From NCBI RefSeq assembly GCF_038592905.1, contig NZ_CP151943.1, positions 2,717,001 through 2,781,000 of the forward strand: a stretch of 64,000 nt of DNA. Reading direction: 5' to 3'. The notes beneath the pieces were generated by a model, which had not been told where the DNA came from, made no database searches, and saw only the letters and a list, made by a program, of their open reading frames with translations. The translations under genes were made by a program, and so were the position numbers. Positions 27,885-36,604 of this stretch are shown here, in pieces. Each line of letters begins with the position of its first letter. Within the stretch, counting starts at the first letter, position 1. This DNA is from Neobacillus sp. FSL H8-0543. Lineage in GTDB: Bacteria > Bacillota > Bacilli > Bacillales > Cytobacillaceae.

Positions 27885-28322
27885 ATGAAATACTCATTAA
27901 GAAGAATTCGTTTAAGTTATATCGCTTGGTTTCGTTACACACGTTTTTTTAACCGTAATATGACCTGCAGCAATCGTCATTTAGCGAAGTGGGGATTAAG
28001 AACAGGTCAGTTTGATATTATTAGCCATTTAAAAGAAGGTGAGCGGGTTACACAATCAGAATTTGCGAGTCGACTAGCGGTGACCAACTCAAATATTACG
28101 CAAATCTTAAGCAAGTTAGAAGATGCAGGCTATATTCAACGCGAACAAAAGTGGAAGACAAAATATATTTCACTCACACCAATTGGGGTAGCACTACGAA
28201 ACGAAGTTGTCCCTGCGCAAGAACAATTCCAGGCAGAACAATTTGCGAATTTAACAGAAGATGAACTTGAACAGCTGATTCAGCTTCTAACAAAAGCAAA
28301 TCAAGGAGTGCATGAAGAGTGA
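27885..28322 (+). CDS. MarR-family transcriptional regulator
   Basis: 145 residues from ATG 27885 (AGGAGG at 27873-27878). Winged helix: LRTGQFDIISHLKEGERVTQ, EFASRLAVTNSNITQILSKLEDAGYIQRE recognition helix, then the wing KTKYISLTPIG. The stop overlaps the GTG of the pirin gene. With three like palindromes around its cluster it probably represses itself, the pirin gene and the DsbA-family gene; the ligand is unknown, perhaps a quinone or reactive electrophile as for related MarR-pirin pairs. Confidence 0.88.
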   Translation: MKYSLRRIRLSYIAWFRYTRFFNRNMTCSNRHLAKWGLRTGQFDIISHLKEGERVTQSEFASRLAVTNSNITQILSKLEDAGYIQREQKWKTKYISLTPIGVALRNEVVPAQEQFQAEQFANLTEDELEQLIQLLTKANQGVHEE

Positions 28323-29062
28323 ATATTTTACGAAATGAACAAGCTTATTCAAACGGTGGGGGTGTTTTTTCTTTACAAATTCGTCGACCAGGTTTAATCG
28401 ATGGAAATTTGGAAAAAGAGGACCATGCATTTGGTCCACTTAGCCGAATTGACCACGCAAAAATCGGGCAAGGCGCAATGATAAGTATGCATGAACACAT
28501 AAATGATGAAATTTTTAGTTATATGTGGCAAGGCGAAATGCTACATGAAGATTCAACAGGCTTGAAAGAATCTTGCTCACCAACAAAGCAAATGCTCATG
28601 GGTGCTGGGAAAAGCTTCTTCCATCAGGAATCAACACCAACAGGTCCAGTTGAAATGCTCCAAGTTTTTATCCGTCCGTCGGAAAAAGGTTTAGAGCCAC
28701 GCGTTCAATTTGCTGAAATGCAACTACCAGAAGTCAGTGAATGGCGTTTAATTGCAGGACCAACAAAATCGAATGCCCCACTTGAACTTCGTCAGCAAAT
28801 CATTGTTTATGATGTACATGGAAAAATAGACGAAGCCTTTACATTACCGTTTGTGGATGGCTATACACCCTGGCTGTATGTAATGGATGGCGAAATTACT
28901 GCACATGGGGAAACCCTACGTAAAGGGGATGCAATTTCAGATACTGCGGAAGTGTTAACAACAATCCAATTGACAAAGGATACAACGGTTGTGCTATTCC
29001 TAGTCGACCTAGAGGCACCCATGACACTTGCTGGTAATTTTAGTGGCGTCAAACGCTTTTAA
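28319..29062 (+). CDS. Pirin-family protein
   Basis: 247 residues, bicupin. N-terminal barrel has GPLSRIDHAKIGQGAMISMHEHINDEIFSYMWQGEM with the His-x-His and Glu metal ligands, then KSFFHQES. Bacterial pirins such as YhhW act as quercetinases in vitro. It starts with GTG overlapping the marR stop (GTGA), so it is translationally coupled to marR. Confidence 0.88.
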   Translation: MNILRNEQAYSNGGGVFSLQIRRPGLIDGNLEKEDHAFGPLSRIDHAKIGQGAMISMHEHINDEIFSYMWQGEMLHEDSTGLKESCSPTKQMLMGAGKSFFHQESTPTGPVEMLQVFIRPSEKGLEPRVQFAEMQLPEVSEWRLIAGPTKSNAPLELRQQIIVYDVHGKIDEAFTLPFVDGYTPWLYVMDGEITAHGETLRKGDAISDTAEVLTTIQLTKDTTVVLFLVDLEAPMTLAGNFSGVKRF

Positions 29063-29118
29063 GATATAGAAATAAAAACAGGGCTTTCTCTTCAGGGATA
29101 TAAAATAAATGACGAAAT

Positions 29119-29142
29119 TATCATTTAATGTATAAAATGATA
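29119..29142. promoter_or_regulatory. MarR-type palindromic operator 3
   Basis: TATCATTT, 8 bases, AAATGATA, perfect arms, 24 bases before the DsbA-family start. Same pattern as operators 1 and 2. Confidence 0.72.
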
Positions 29143-29165
29143 ACGAATGAATGGAGGATACACTG

Positions 29166-30068
29166 ATGACTAATACGAAGGTAAAAGTATTCCAATTTAC
29201 AGACCCAGCTTGTACATGGTGTTGGGGTAGTGAACCGATTATGCGAAAATTAGAAACCTATTATGGTGGTCAAATTCAGAATGAATTTATTATGGGTGGG
29301 TTAGTACCAGATATTCGTGAATTTTTCGATTCATACAATAACATCGGTGGAAACGCTAATGAATCCAATAAAAGTGTTGCTTCACATTGGCTTGAGGCTT
29401 CAGAAAGACATGGAATGCCAGTTCAAGCTGAAGGATTTGCACTTTTTTCTGATGAACATCCATCTACATTTCCAATGAATATTGCCTATAAAGCTGCACA
29501 GTTTGAGGATTATGAGTTAGCAGATAAGTTTTTAAGAAGAATGCGTGAAGCCGTTGCAGCGGAAGCAGTACCAGCAAATCAAACCGAAAAACTGATTGAA
29601 CTAGCACAGGAATCAGGACTGGATATCGGAAAGTTTCTACAGCATTTTACAGATGGTTCTGCGGAGGAAGCCTTCCAAAAAGATTTAAAAACAACTTATC
29701 AATATAAAGCACAAGGATTTCCAAGCTTCCTTGTACAATTTGGTGAGAAAGGTGTTATGTTAAGAGGTTATCAAGTATTTGACAATTTCAAAAACGTCAT
29801 TGATCATTTGTCGGATCATACTGTCAAAGGGCAAGAGATAGACGAAACAGAAGAAAATATTTTAGCTTTCATTGAAAAATATGATCGAGTAGTGAAACAT
29901 GAAATTAAAGTATGCTTTGATTTACAAGACACGCAATTAGATGAAATTCTTCAACAACTAGAGGATAAAAAGTTAATTACGGTAAAGCCTATTGCGAATG
30001 GATTTTATGTGGAAATAAAAAAATCACCATTAGCATGTGACCCTAAAACGGGGATTTGCAATATTTAA
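29166..30068 (+). CDS. DsbA-family (FrnE-like) thioredoxin-fold protein
   Basis: 300 residues from ATG 29166 (GGAGG upstream). VKVFQFTDPACTWCWGSEPIM contains a Cys-x-x-Cys active site, followed by a helical insertion and FPSFLVQFGEKGVMLRGYQ (cis-Pro region). No signal peptide, so it is cytoplasmic, like FrnE or SpxH-type proteins. A C-terminal extension (about 235-300) is a winged-helix-like piece ending CDPKTGICNI with two more Cys. Probably in the MarR regulon. Confidence 0.85.
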   Translation: MTNTKVKVFQFTDPACTWCWGSEPIMRKLETYYGGQIQNEFIMGGLVPDIREFFDSYNNIGGNANESNKSVASHWLEASERHGMPVQAEGFALFSDEHPSTFPMNIAYKAAQFEDYELADKFLRRMREAVAAEAVPANQTEKLIELAQESGLDIGKFLQHFTDGSAEEAFQKDLKTTYQYKAQGFPSFLVQFGEKGVMLRGYQVFDNFKNVIDHLSDHTVKGQEIDETEENILAFIEKYDRVVKHEIKVCFDLQDTQLDEILQQLEDKKLITVKPIANGFYVEIKKSPLACDPKTGICNI

Positions 30069-30133
30069 TAGTGTAGTTTTCAGTAATATCAAGCATAAGA
30101 AAATTTCATTCTTAATGAATATATAAAAGAGGT

Positions 30134-30178
30134 TGGAGCATTTTACAGATGTAATTCTGTTTATGCTCCATTTTTTTG
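30134..30178 (+). terminator. Terminator after the DsbA-family gene
   Basis: TGGAGCA ... TGCTCCA hairpin with T7 tail, about 65 bases after the stop. Confidence 0.85.
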
Positions 30179-30235
30179 ATGGGAACTGAATAAAATAAAC
30201 TGGTATTCGATTAATAACAAAAACGGTGATGCTGA

Positions 30236-30444
30236 AATGGGAATGAGTGGACTTGTGATTAGCTTTGCACCAGCCATTGGACTGGACCTTATCAGGTTGG
30301 ATCATCGACAATGTTAAATGGAATCAAATAACCTTTATTGTTGCAGGTATCATAGCATTTGTCGGATTGTTGCTTTCTTTTGCACTTCATAAGAAAGCAA
30401 AACAAGGGAAAATTACACTGTATGGTCAACTGATTAGAAGATAA
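30236..30444 (+). pseudogene. MFS multidrug transporter fragment
   Basis: MGMSGLVISFAPAIG begins in one frame; after a one-base loss near 30280 LSGWIIDNVKWNQITFIVAG and IIAFVGLLLSFALHKKAK continue in another, to TAA at 30442-30444. This is a DHA2-type drug-efflux region joined to a short tail. Most of the transporter is missing. Confidence 0.7.
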
Positions 30445-30472
30445 GATATTAATTTACTAAAGGAGACAATAA

Positions 30473-31595
30473 ATGAATAAGAAATATCAACCTATATTTG
30501 AACCATTTACTCTACCTTCAAGCGTGGAACTTAAAAATCGAGTGTTAATGGCACCGATGACGAATTCATCTTCCCTTGAGGATGGAGGAGTATCAGAGCA
30601 AGAACTTGCCTACTATCGTGAACGTTCTGGAGGAGTAGGTGCGGTTATTACAGCATGTACCCATGTTGTACAGGGGGGGGAAAGGTTTTCCAAATGAAAT
30701 TGGTATAGATAATGATTCATTAATTCCTGGATTAAAAAAGTTAGCAAGTACGATCCAAGAACAAGGTGCAAAAGCTATTTTACAAATTTTCCATGCTGGA
30801 AGAATGGCACGTCCAGAGTTATTACCTGATGGTCAGACGGTTTCAGCAAGTGCTGTAGCTCCTGAACGTGAAGGTGCAGTTGTTCCAAGAGAAATGACTG
30901 AAGTAGAAATTGTTAATACAATCGAAGCATTTGGAGATGCAACACGTCGCGCAATTGAAGCAGGTTTTGATGGAATTGAAATTCATGGTGCTAACACATA
31001 CTTAATTCAACAATTCCTTTCCCCTCATTCCAATCGCAGAACCGATAAATGGGGAGGCACCATTGAAAAAAGGATGGCGTTTCCTCTAGCAATAATTGAA
31101 AGCGTCAAAAAAGCAGTAGCCGATCACGCAAAAGCTCCATTTATAGTTGGATATAGACTTTCTCCTGAAGAAAGAGAAAATCCTGGAATCACATTGGAAG
31201 ATACTCTCCAATTTGTGGACACATTAGCAGATCAGAAATTAGACTACATCCATGTTTCCGTAGGAGATTTCTGGAGTGGTTCCATGCGTGATGACACTGA
31301 TAAAAGGTCACGTGTTTTACTAATTCAAGAACGTGTGGGAAACAGTGTACCAGTAATGGGCGTTGGCGGACTATCTTCACCAGAAGATGTTATGAAGGCA
31401 CTTGACACTGGAGTACCTTTATTATCATTAGGTCATGCTCTAATTATGGAACCAAAATGGGTAGAAAAGGTTATAAACGATCAGGAAGCAGAAATTCGTA
31501 AAACATTGCCTAGAACAGATCAAAAAGAGTTAGTTATTCCTGATAATATGTGGAGAATGATTATCAATGCAAAGGGATGGTTTCCTGTTGTTTGA
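30473..31595 (+). pseudogene. NADH:flavin oxidoreductase (old yellow enzyme family), frameshifted at a G8 tract
   Basis: FMN-dependent TIM-barrel ene-reductase of about 374 residues. First part: FEPFTLPSSVELKNRVLMAPMTN, YYRERSGGVGAVITACTHVVQGG. Then eight consecutive G (30673-30680) shift the frame. The second part KGFPNEIGIDNDSLIPGLKK, QIFHAGRMARP, EIHGANTYLIQQFLSPHSN (His-x-x-Asn substrate site and Arg) and GVGGLSS (FMN phosphate) is intact to the stop. Nine or six G would restore it. Start ATG 30473 has AAGGAGA upstream. May be an artefact or a slippery tract. Confidence 0.87.
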
Positions 31596-32824
31596 GAAGA
31601 ATGTAAGGAAATTATTTAAAAAATGCTCTACTCTACTGGTTACTCCTTTTGTTAATAGGTTGAGTAACAAATAGATGTTTAATATATCGGGCGCACTTCT
31701 TAAGTAAGAAGGCGTCTTCTTTTATTAGGCAATTATGTTGAAAAAACACCATTAAAGTAAATTGGATATACAAATTAATGTTGAATATGAAGGATTGCAC
31801 ATTAACTCCGTAGGATTTTGGAATAAGAAAAAACAATAAGGTCAGTTGTTTTTATATTATGAATCATTTAAGCATCTGCTTCTTAAACGTCATTTCATAA
31901 AGAAAGATAACCTTTTTTTAAGAAAAGTTTATTTTGAGTTTATTTTCAGTTCATTTCCCATTATTGCTGCTAATCAACAATAAAGGACCTCGGAATTCAA
32001 TATTGCTAGGTTAGAGAGGCAGAAGTCACATAATCTTTCCTTAGTTGCTAAGTAGAGATTATATGACTATCAAAGTTTTGAAATCAATTAGCAGCTTCTC
32101 CTTATCAACAGAGCTGTAAACACTAAACTATATTTAACACTTTTTAACGAAACCTAACCACTTTTCACTCATTATTACAAAACCGCCTCTCGACAAACTC
32201 CTCACTTCAAAAATCACTCAAACCCCTCTACACCAGCAGAAACAACAAATCCAATCAAATGTTTGATTAGTAAAAGTTTCACTAACTAATCAATTGATTA
32301 AATACGGCCAAAACCCTTTCGTAAAACGAACATAGCCCAGTTTGTTAGTAGGAATTCTGTCGATGCTAGGTCTCAGCCTTCGATAAATATATTCAAAATT
32401 AACTTATAAAAACGATTAACCTACAAAAATTGACATGTTTTGATACTACACAAACGATTGATTAAAACCACCCCAGCCATTGATAAATAGAGAGTTTCTA
32501 TTAGAAAATGCGTCGAAATATGTCCATCCTGTACATAGCGACATTCTTCTAACTCATCACCCAAAGTTTAATGAAACAAACATGGGAGTCTCTCTGCATT
32601 TCATCTTGCCCCACTGGCCCAAATCTTACGATTTGGCTTATAGATGTTATTATTTTATGTATTTAATGCCGAACTAAGACGGTAGAAAAGAGCCACTACA
32701 ACCGTTCCCCTGGCTCCTGTAAGACCACTAGATTCCGAGGATAAACTGGAAATTCTCTGGATGGTGCCTGGTTCATCCGGAGTGAAAAACATACTGGCGG
32801 GAAAATCTGCCCACCCTAATATTC
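31596..32824. other. 1.2-kb gap without a supported gene
   Basis: Short ORFs only. A C/A-rich, G-poor stretch (about 32150-32300) is followed by two palindromes built on TAATCAA/TTGATTA (about 32250-32305). At 32700-32840 a plus-strand frame reads PLAPVRPLDSEDKLEILWMV and continues GSSGVKNILAGKSAHPNILN, which looks like decayed coding sequence of a protein I do not recognise. No RNA gene seen. Confidence 0.4.
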
Positions 32825-33064
32825 TCAATTTGCCGTTTCAAATTTAACCTGAGCTAATGCAGCCCTTAACTGTTTTTCAATTTCTTCATCACTATGGCCA
32901 AATTTTTTTAGTTCCTCTACCATTTCATCTGCTTCATAATACTTATCAACAAGTTTATACTCTTCACGTGTAAGTCCATATGTATTTGATGAACAACCTA
33001 CCAGCATTAAATTGAAACTTAATCCTGCAATTGCAATACCTTTAAATAATTTTTTCATTTTCAT
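32825..33064 (-). CDS. Small lipoprotein, 79 residues
   Basis: MKKLFKGIAIAGLSFNLMLVGC is a lipoprotein signal with lipobox LVGC. The mature part (about 55 residues) is charged and helical (REEYKLVDKYYEADEMVEELKKFG, SDEEIEKQLRAALAQ). TAAGG stands six bases before ATG 33064. No family recognised; probably cell-surface exposed. Confidence 0.7.
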   Translation of the reverse strand: MKMKKLFKGIAIAGLSFNLMLVGCSSNTYGLTREEYKLVDKYYEADEMVEELKKFGHSDEEIEKQLRAALAQVKFETAN

Positions 33065-33245
33065 TTTAAACCTTACCCCCTATTTTTTATGTTTTATAGT
33101 TTATGGTTTGTATATTTTGTGTAACAATTAGCCTCATTTTCATACTTTACCGCATTAAACTTTAGCTGAGCAAGGGTCTGACCCCAATGTCTGTTGTTGA
33201 AATTTGCTTATCTGGCTGAAAGATAAACATAGATAAGCATGCAAA

Positions 33246-33283
33246 GAGACCACTTGGCGGGTGATAACCAAGTGGCCTATTTG
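33246..33283. terminator. Hairpin downstream of the HupE-like gene
   Basis: GACCACTTGG ... CCAAGTGG stem between 33246 and 33283, just after the convergent end of the 33296 gene (minus strand). Confidence 0.6.
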
Positions 33284-33295
33284 TGCTTCTTTCTT

Positions 33296-34384
33296 TTAAC
33301 CTATGCGCTGGACGAACCAGAAGAGGCCCATGGCCATGATAAGGGTGGAGCTGGTTGTGACGAAAACGGGAAAACGTTTGTACTTTCTGGCCATGGCAAG
33401 CAATGGAAAGACGAGTGCGATGATGGCGATCTGGCCGATTTCGACACCAAGGTTGAAAAAGAGCAGCGATGACGCGACGGTGCTGCTAGAGAGCTCCATT
33501 TCCTGCAAGATTCCGGCAAATCCGAAGCCATGGATGAGGCCGAACAGGAGGGTGATGATCCAGCGTTTTTTCAATTTCCACTTAGTCATGTTTTCGATTG
33601 CGACAAAAACGATGCTGAGGGCAATCGCTGCCTCTACCAATTGGCTAGGAAGTGAAACGATGCCGAGTGTTGCAAGGCCAAGTGTGATGCTATGGCCAAG
33701 TGTAAAAGCGGTGACAACCTCAACGACCCGGCCGAGTGAAATAGCCGCTGGGAGGATTAGGCACAGCACGAATAAAATATGGTCATAGCCTGTAATGATA
33801 TGTTGAATTCCAAGGATGACGAAATTCGAAGCCTGACGAAGCCAGTTCCGATCGCCGATGACTAATTCTCGTTCGGCAATGGTAAACGTGAATTCTTGGG
33901 TTTCATTTTCGCCATCGATGGTGGCAAAGTTAATGTGTGATCGGTTGATATCGTCGACAAATAAATCATATGCGATGCGGGTTGATTCTCCACCGCATGA
34001 GTACTCCATTTGTAAGTGTGCGAGGGGATAATTATCGCTCGTCATGCTGACGTTTGTCCCGGTCACTTGCGGTTCGCAAATAAGTTCGTCACGGTAAACA
34101 TGCATGCCTGCAGTTATGTAATTCGTAAGGGTTTCTTCATTTTTGGATAGTACTTCTTCCATTTTCTGTATCGAATCTGCGGATTCAAAAGCAGCAATAA
34201 ACCCGAATGCCTCAGCAAGCTCAGAAAAATCAAGAGCAAGGTCTATTTCAACTCCATCGGATCCGTCCTGAACGTCCATATAGCCATAGCTGTTGGCGTG
34301 GGCACTTGCCTTAGTTGGAAGGAAGCTTGTCAGTAAGAGTACGAATAAAAGGATGAAAGAATTCAGAGTAAGTAGTTGTTTCAT
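33296..34384 (-). CDS. HupE/UreJ-type membrane protein
   Basis: 362 residues from ATG 34384 (AAGGAG upstream). Signal peptide (MKQLLTLNSFILLFVLLLTS to KASAHA), an extracytoplasmic beta-rich domain (about 30-190), and a C-terminal membrane domain with five or six segments and the HupE_UreJ_2 motif HIITGYDHILFVLCLILPA plus FTLGHSITL and GLIHGFGFAG. The His/Asp-rich membrane motifs resemble metal (Ni/Co) permeases, but function is unproven. It follows a purple acid phosphatase on the same strand after 96 bases. Base composition looks richer in G+C than the neighbours. Confidence 0.82.
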   Translation of the reverse strand: MKQLLTLNSFILLFVLLLTSFLPTKASAHANSYGYMDVQDGSDGVEIDLALDFSELAEAFGFIAAFESADSIQKMEEVLSKNEETLTNYITAGMHVYRDELICEPQVTGTNVSMTSDNYPLAHLQMEYSCGGESTRIAYDLFVDDINRSHINFATIDGENETQEFTFTIAERELVIGDRNWLRQASNFVILGIQHIITGYDHILFVLCLILPAAISLGRVVEVVTAFTLGHSITLGLATLGIVSLPSQLVEAAIALSIVFVAIENMTKWKLKKRWIITLLFGLIHGFGFAGILQEMELSSSTVASSLLFFNLGVEIGQIAIIALVFPLLAMARKYKRFPVFVTTSSTLIMAMGLFWFVQRIG

Positions 34385-34480
34385 ATAAGGTGGGGCTCCT
34401 TCCTTTTTAAAAAATGTTCCTTTGGAAAACAGGGGAATGGAGATGGTATCGTAGTGATCCATCTCCATCCTTGTTTTCTA

Positions 34481-35836
34481 TTACTTTGCTGTTTTAATCT
34501 CTTTTATCTGCTTCTCACCGCTTGGCGTTTTATTGATGTCGAAAGCGTCATACAATTCGCCAGTGGCAGTACGGGCTTCATAGGAAAGTTTGTTTCCGTC
34601 AACCGTAACCAGCTGATAATGCTGTGTATCCTTGCTTGCTTTTTTCACTTCGGCACCATTATCATCCCAGTTTTTCGTTGTAGTGTCGTACATCTTAGGA
34701 CCGGAAACAGAAACAACGAAGACGGTGTCGGCTTTTTCGCTCATTGCATTTGTTCCTTCAGAAACATTTGTGACCATGCCGCGCGCGTAGCTGTGGTCAT
34801 GTCCTTGAAGAACGAGATCCACACTGTGCTTTTCGATGACAGGAAGTAGCTTGTCACGAACTTCTTCGTTATTGCGACCAGGAGAAGTTGAAAAAATTGG
34901 ATGGTGGAATGTCAAAACGGTCCACTTGTTCGGGTTATTGGTAAGGACTTCTTCTAGCCATGCGATTTGCTTGTCTAGGTCCACGCCACGAACGTTCGTA
35001 TCAAGGGTAACGATACGCATGCCTTGATAATCGGTGTAGTAGACATTTTCCATAAATTCGGCAGGTCCGTTTTCAGGAAAAGCAAATTGTGGCTGCCAGT
35101 ATGGGGAGAGTCCTTTTGGTGAGCCTTTGACGATTTTTGAATATTCGTGGTTTCCTGGAGCAGCAATGCTAGGAACCATGCCATTGATCCAACCGCCGGC
35201 TTCGAACCATTCACCCCATTGCTCATCGGCATCTCCGTGGTTGATCAAGTCACCTGCATGGATGATGAAGTCAGCATCAGGCATGTCGGAATAGGCATTA
35301 CGGATAACACGGGACCAATGTTCTTTTATGTCGTTTTGCGCGTCGCCAACATAAAGGAAGGAGAATGGCTCAGCCTGTTTGGAAGCTGTTTCGAATTCAA
35401 ACCACTCGCTCCAGTTAACGCCGTCTCCGACCCGGTACAAGTACTTTGTTTCCGGATTGAGGTCTTCAAAGTTAACGGTGTGGTATTTTGATGTGTATTC
35501 CTGATTTCCTTTTACTTCACTTGAGCTTTCGGCATTAATGGTGACCGCTTGCTGCTTGAAGGAAGGGCCATCCCCAGCAACAGCAATCTGGGCTTGTGGT
35601 GTGACTACGCTAGTATCGGTGCGCCACGTAACAGCTTGAGTAGTGGCAGTGTCACCTTTCCAGTTCAGGATTACACGGTCTGGAACAGGGGTAGGCTTGT
35701 ACGTCTCCGAAGCCGGATATTTTGTTGCTGTCAGGTCGGCAAGGACAACATTCATCGTCGGAACTGCGCCAACCAGCAAGGCTGATAGTAAAATTGTTCT
35801 GCTTTTCGAGGTGCTGAACATCTTCTTAACATTCAT
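34481..35836 (-). CDS. Secreted purple-acid-phosphatase-type metallophosphoesterase
   Basis: 451 residues with a signal peptide (about 1-33), an N-terminal fibronectin-like purple acid phosphatase domain (VILNWKGDTATTQAVTWRT) and a calcineurin-like catalytic domain with all metal motifs: GDAQND, HAGDLINHGD, APGNHEYS, FHHPIF and QGHDHSYARG. Exported phosphomonoesterase, probably for phosphate scavenging. Starts at ATG 35836, AAGGGAGATGG upstream. Probably co-transcribed with the HupE-like gene. Confidence 0.9.
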   Translation of the reverse strand: MNVKKMFSTSKSRTILLSALLVGAVPTMNVVLADLTATKYPASETYKPTPVPDRVILNWKGDTATTQAVTWRTDTSVVTPQAQIAVAGDGPSFKQQAVTINAESSSEVKGNQEYTSKYHTVNFEDLNPETKYLYRVGDGVNWSEWFEFETASKQAEPFSFLYVGDAQNDIKEHWSRVIRNAYSDMPDADFIIHAGDLINHGDADEQWGEWFEAGGWINGMVPSIAAPGNHEYSKIVKGSPKGLSPYWQPQFAFPENGPAEFMENVYYTDYQGMRIVTLDTNVRGVDLDKQIAWLEEVLTNNPNKWTVLTFHHPIFSTSPGRNNEEVRDKLLPVIEKHSVDLVLQGHDHSYARGMVTNVSEGTNAMSEKADTVFVVSVSGPKMYDTTTKNWDDNGAEVKKASKDTQHYQLVTVDGNKLSYEARTATGELYDAFDINKTPSGEKQIKEIKTAK

Positions 35837-36604
35837 TCAATCCATCTCCCTTTGTACGAATATGTATTACGATTCAATCATAGGATAGAGTTATTTAGCG
35901 GATGTATGAATAGAGTAAAGAAATGGTAAACCAGGACAAAATGGGAAAATAGGCGAGGTATGGGGGGAATTGACACTTCCTCTTATCATTTAAGAGTGTA
36001 GATTTTCACTATCGATGATGAATTACTAGGCAACTGTACCCAAGTCGAGATTTGTGACCGTTTAATTTTTAAAATATTTATGATTTTTTTGTTAAATTTG
36101 TAAATATGAAAAGCCAAATCTAGTGGCGAATTATAACTTTTTAAAACATCTGACAGAAATTTCGTCGAGCTAATGAATAAGCTTAGCAAGGGCTTCGTTG
36201 AAATGATTCCATCCTTTTGACGCAGCCCTTAACTGTTGTTGTCCAGAAAAAAACTCAACTAAATAAAACAATTCACAAGGAACATGTAGTCAACACGAAG
36301 AAAGCCTGCTATAATTGACACTTTGCAAGGTGAAGCAGCGACATGGGCGATATGAAGAAAACATCAATGCTTCAGCGGATGCCATATATTCGAATGATTT
36401 CAGCATCGCAAAGGGTCGTATCGGTACTGAGCACAGCCAGCCATTCGCTTCGCTTGTTGCGGTTTTGTACGAACACGATTCTCACAGCGAATCCGTTTTT
36501 CGTCTTTGCAATCACGGAACCATCGTTTAGACCGGTTTTTTCGGTGCGAAACTTGAGGTAATAAATATATCTATTAAAACATTTATCTAAAAGGGGAAAA
36601 CATC
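35837..36604. other. 770-bp gap with an unrecognised coding scrap
   Basis: Mostly AT-rich, no supported gene. At 36315-36530 one frame reads DFSIAKGRIGTEHSQPFASL and ends CNHGTIV; it looks like the C-terminus of some protein but I cannot place it and it has no ribosome site. A 15-base piece at 36222 resembles part of the 32825 lipoprotein gene. Confidence 0.35.

Noticed and set aside
32480-32677. 65-codon plus-strand ORF
   Set aside because: No ribosome site, no family resemblance, lies in a decayed gap.
36315-36561. Two overlapping 71- and 72-codon ORFs before the RidA gene
   Set aside because: No ribosome site and two competing frames; at best a remnant, mentioned only as part of the gap.
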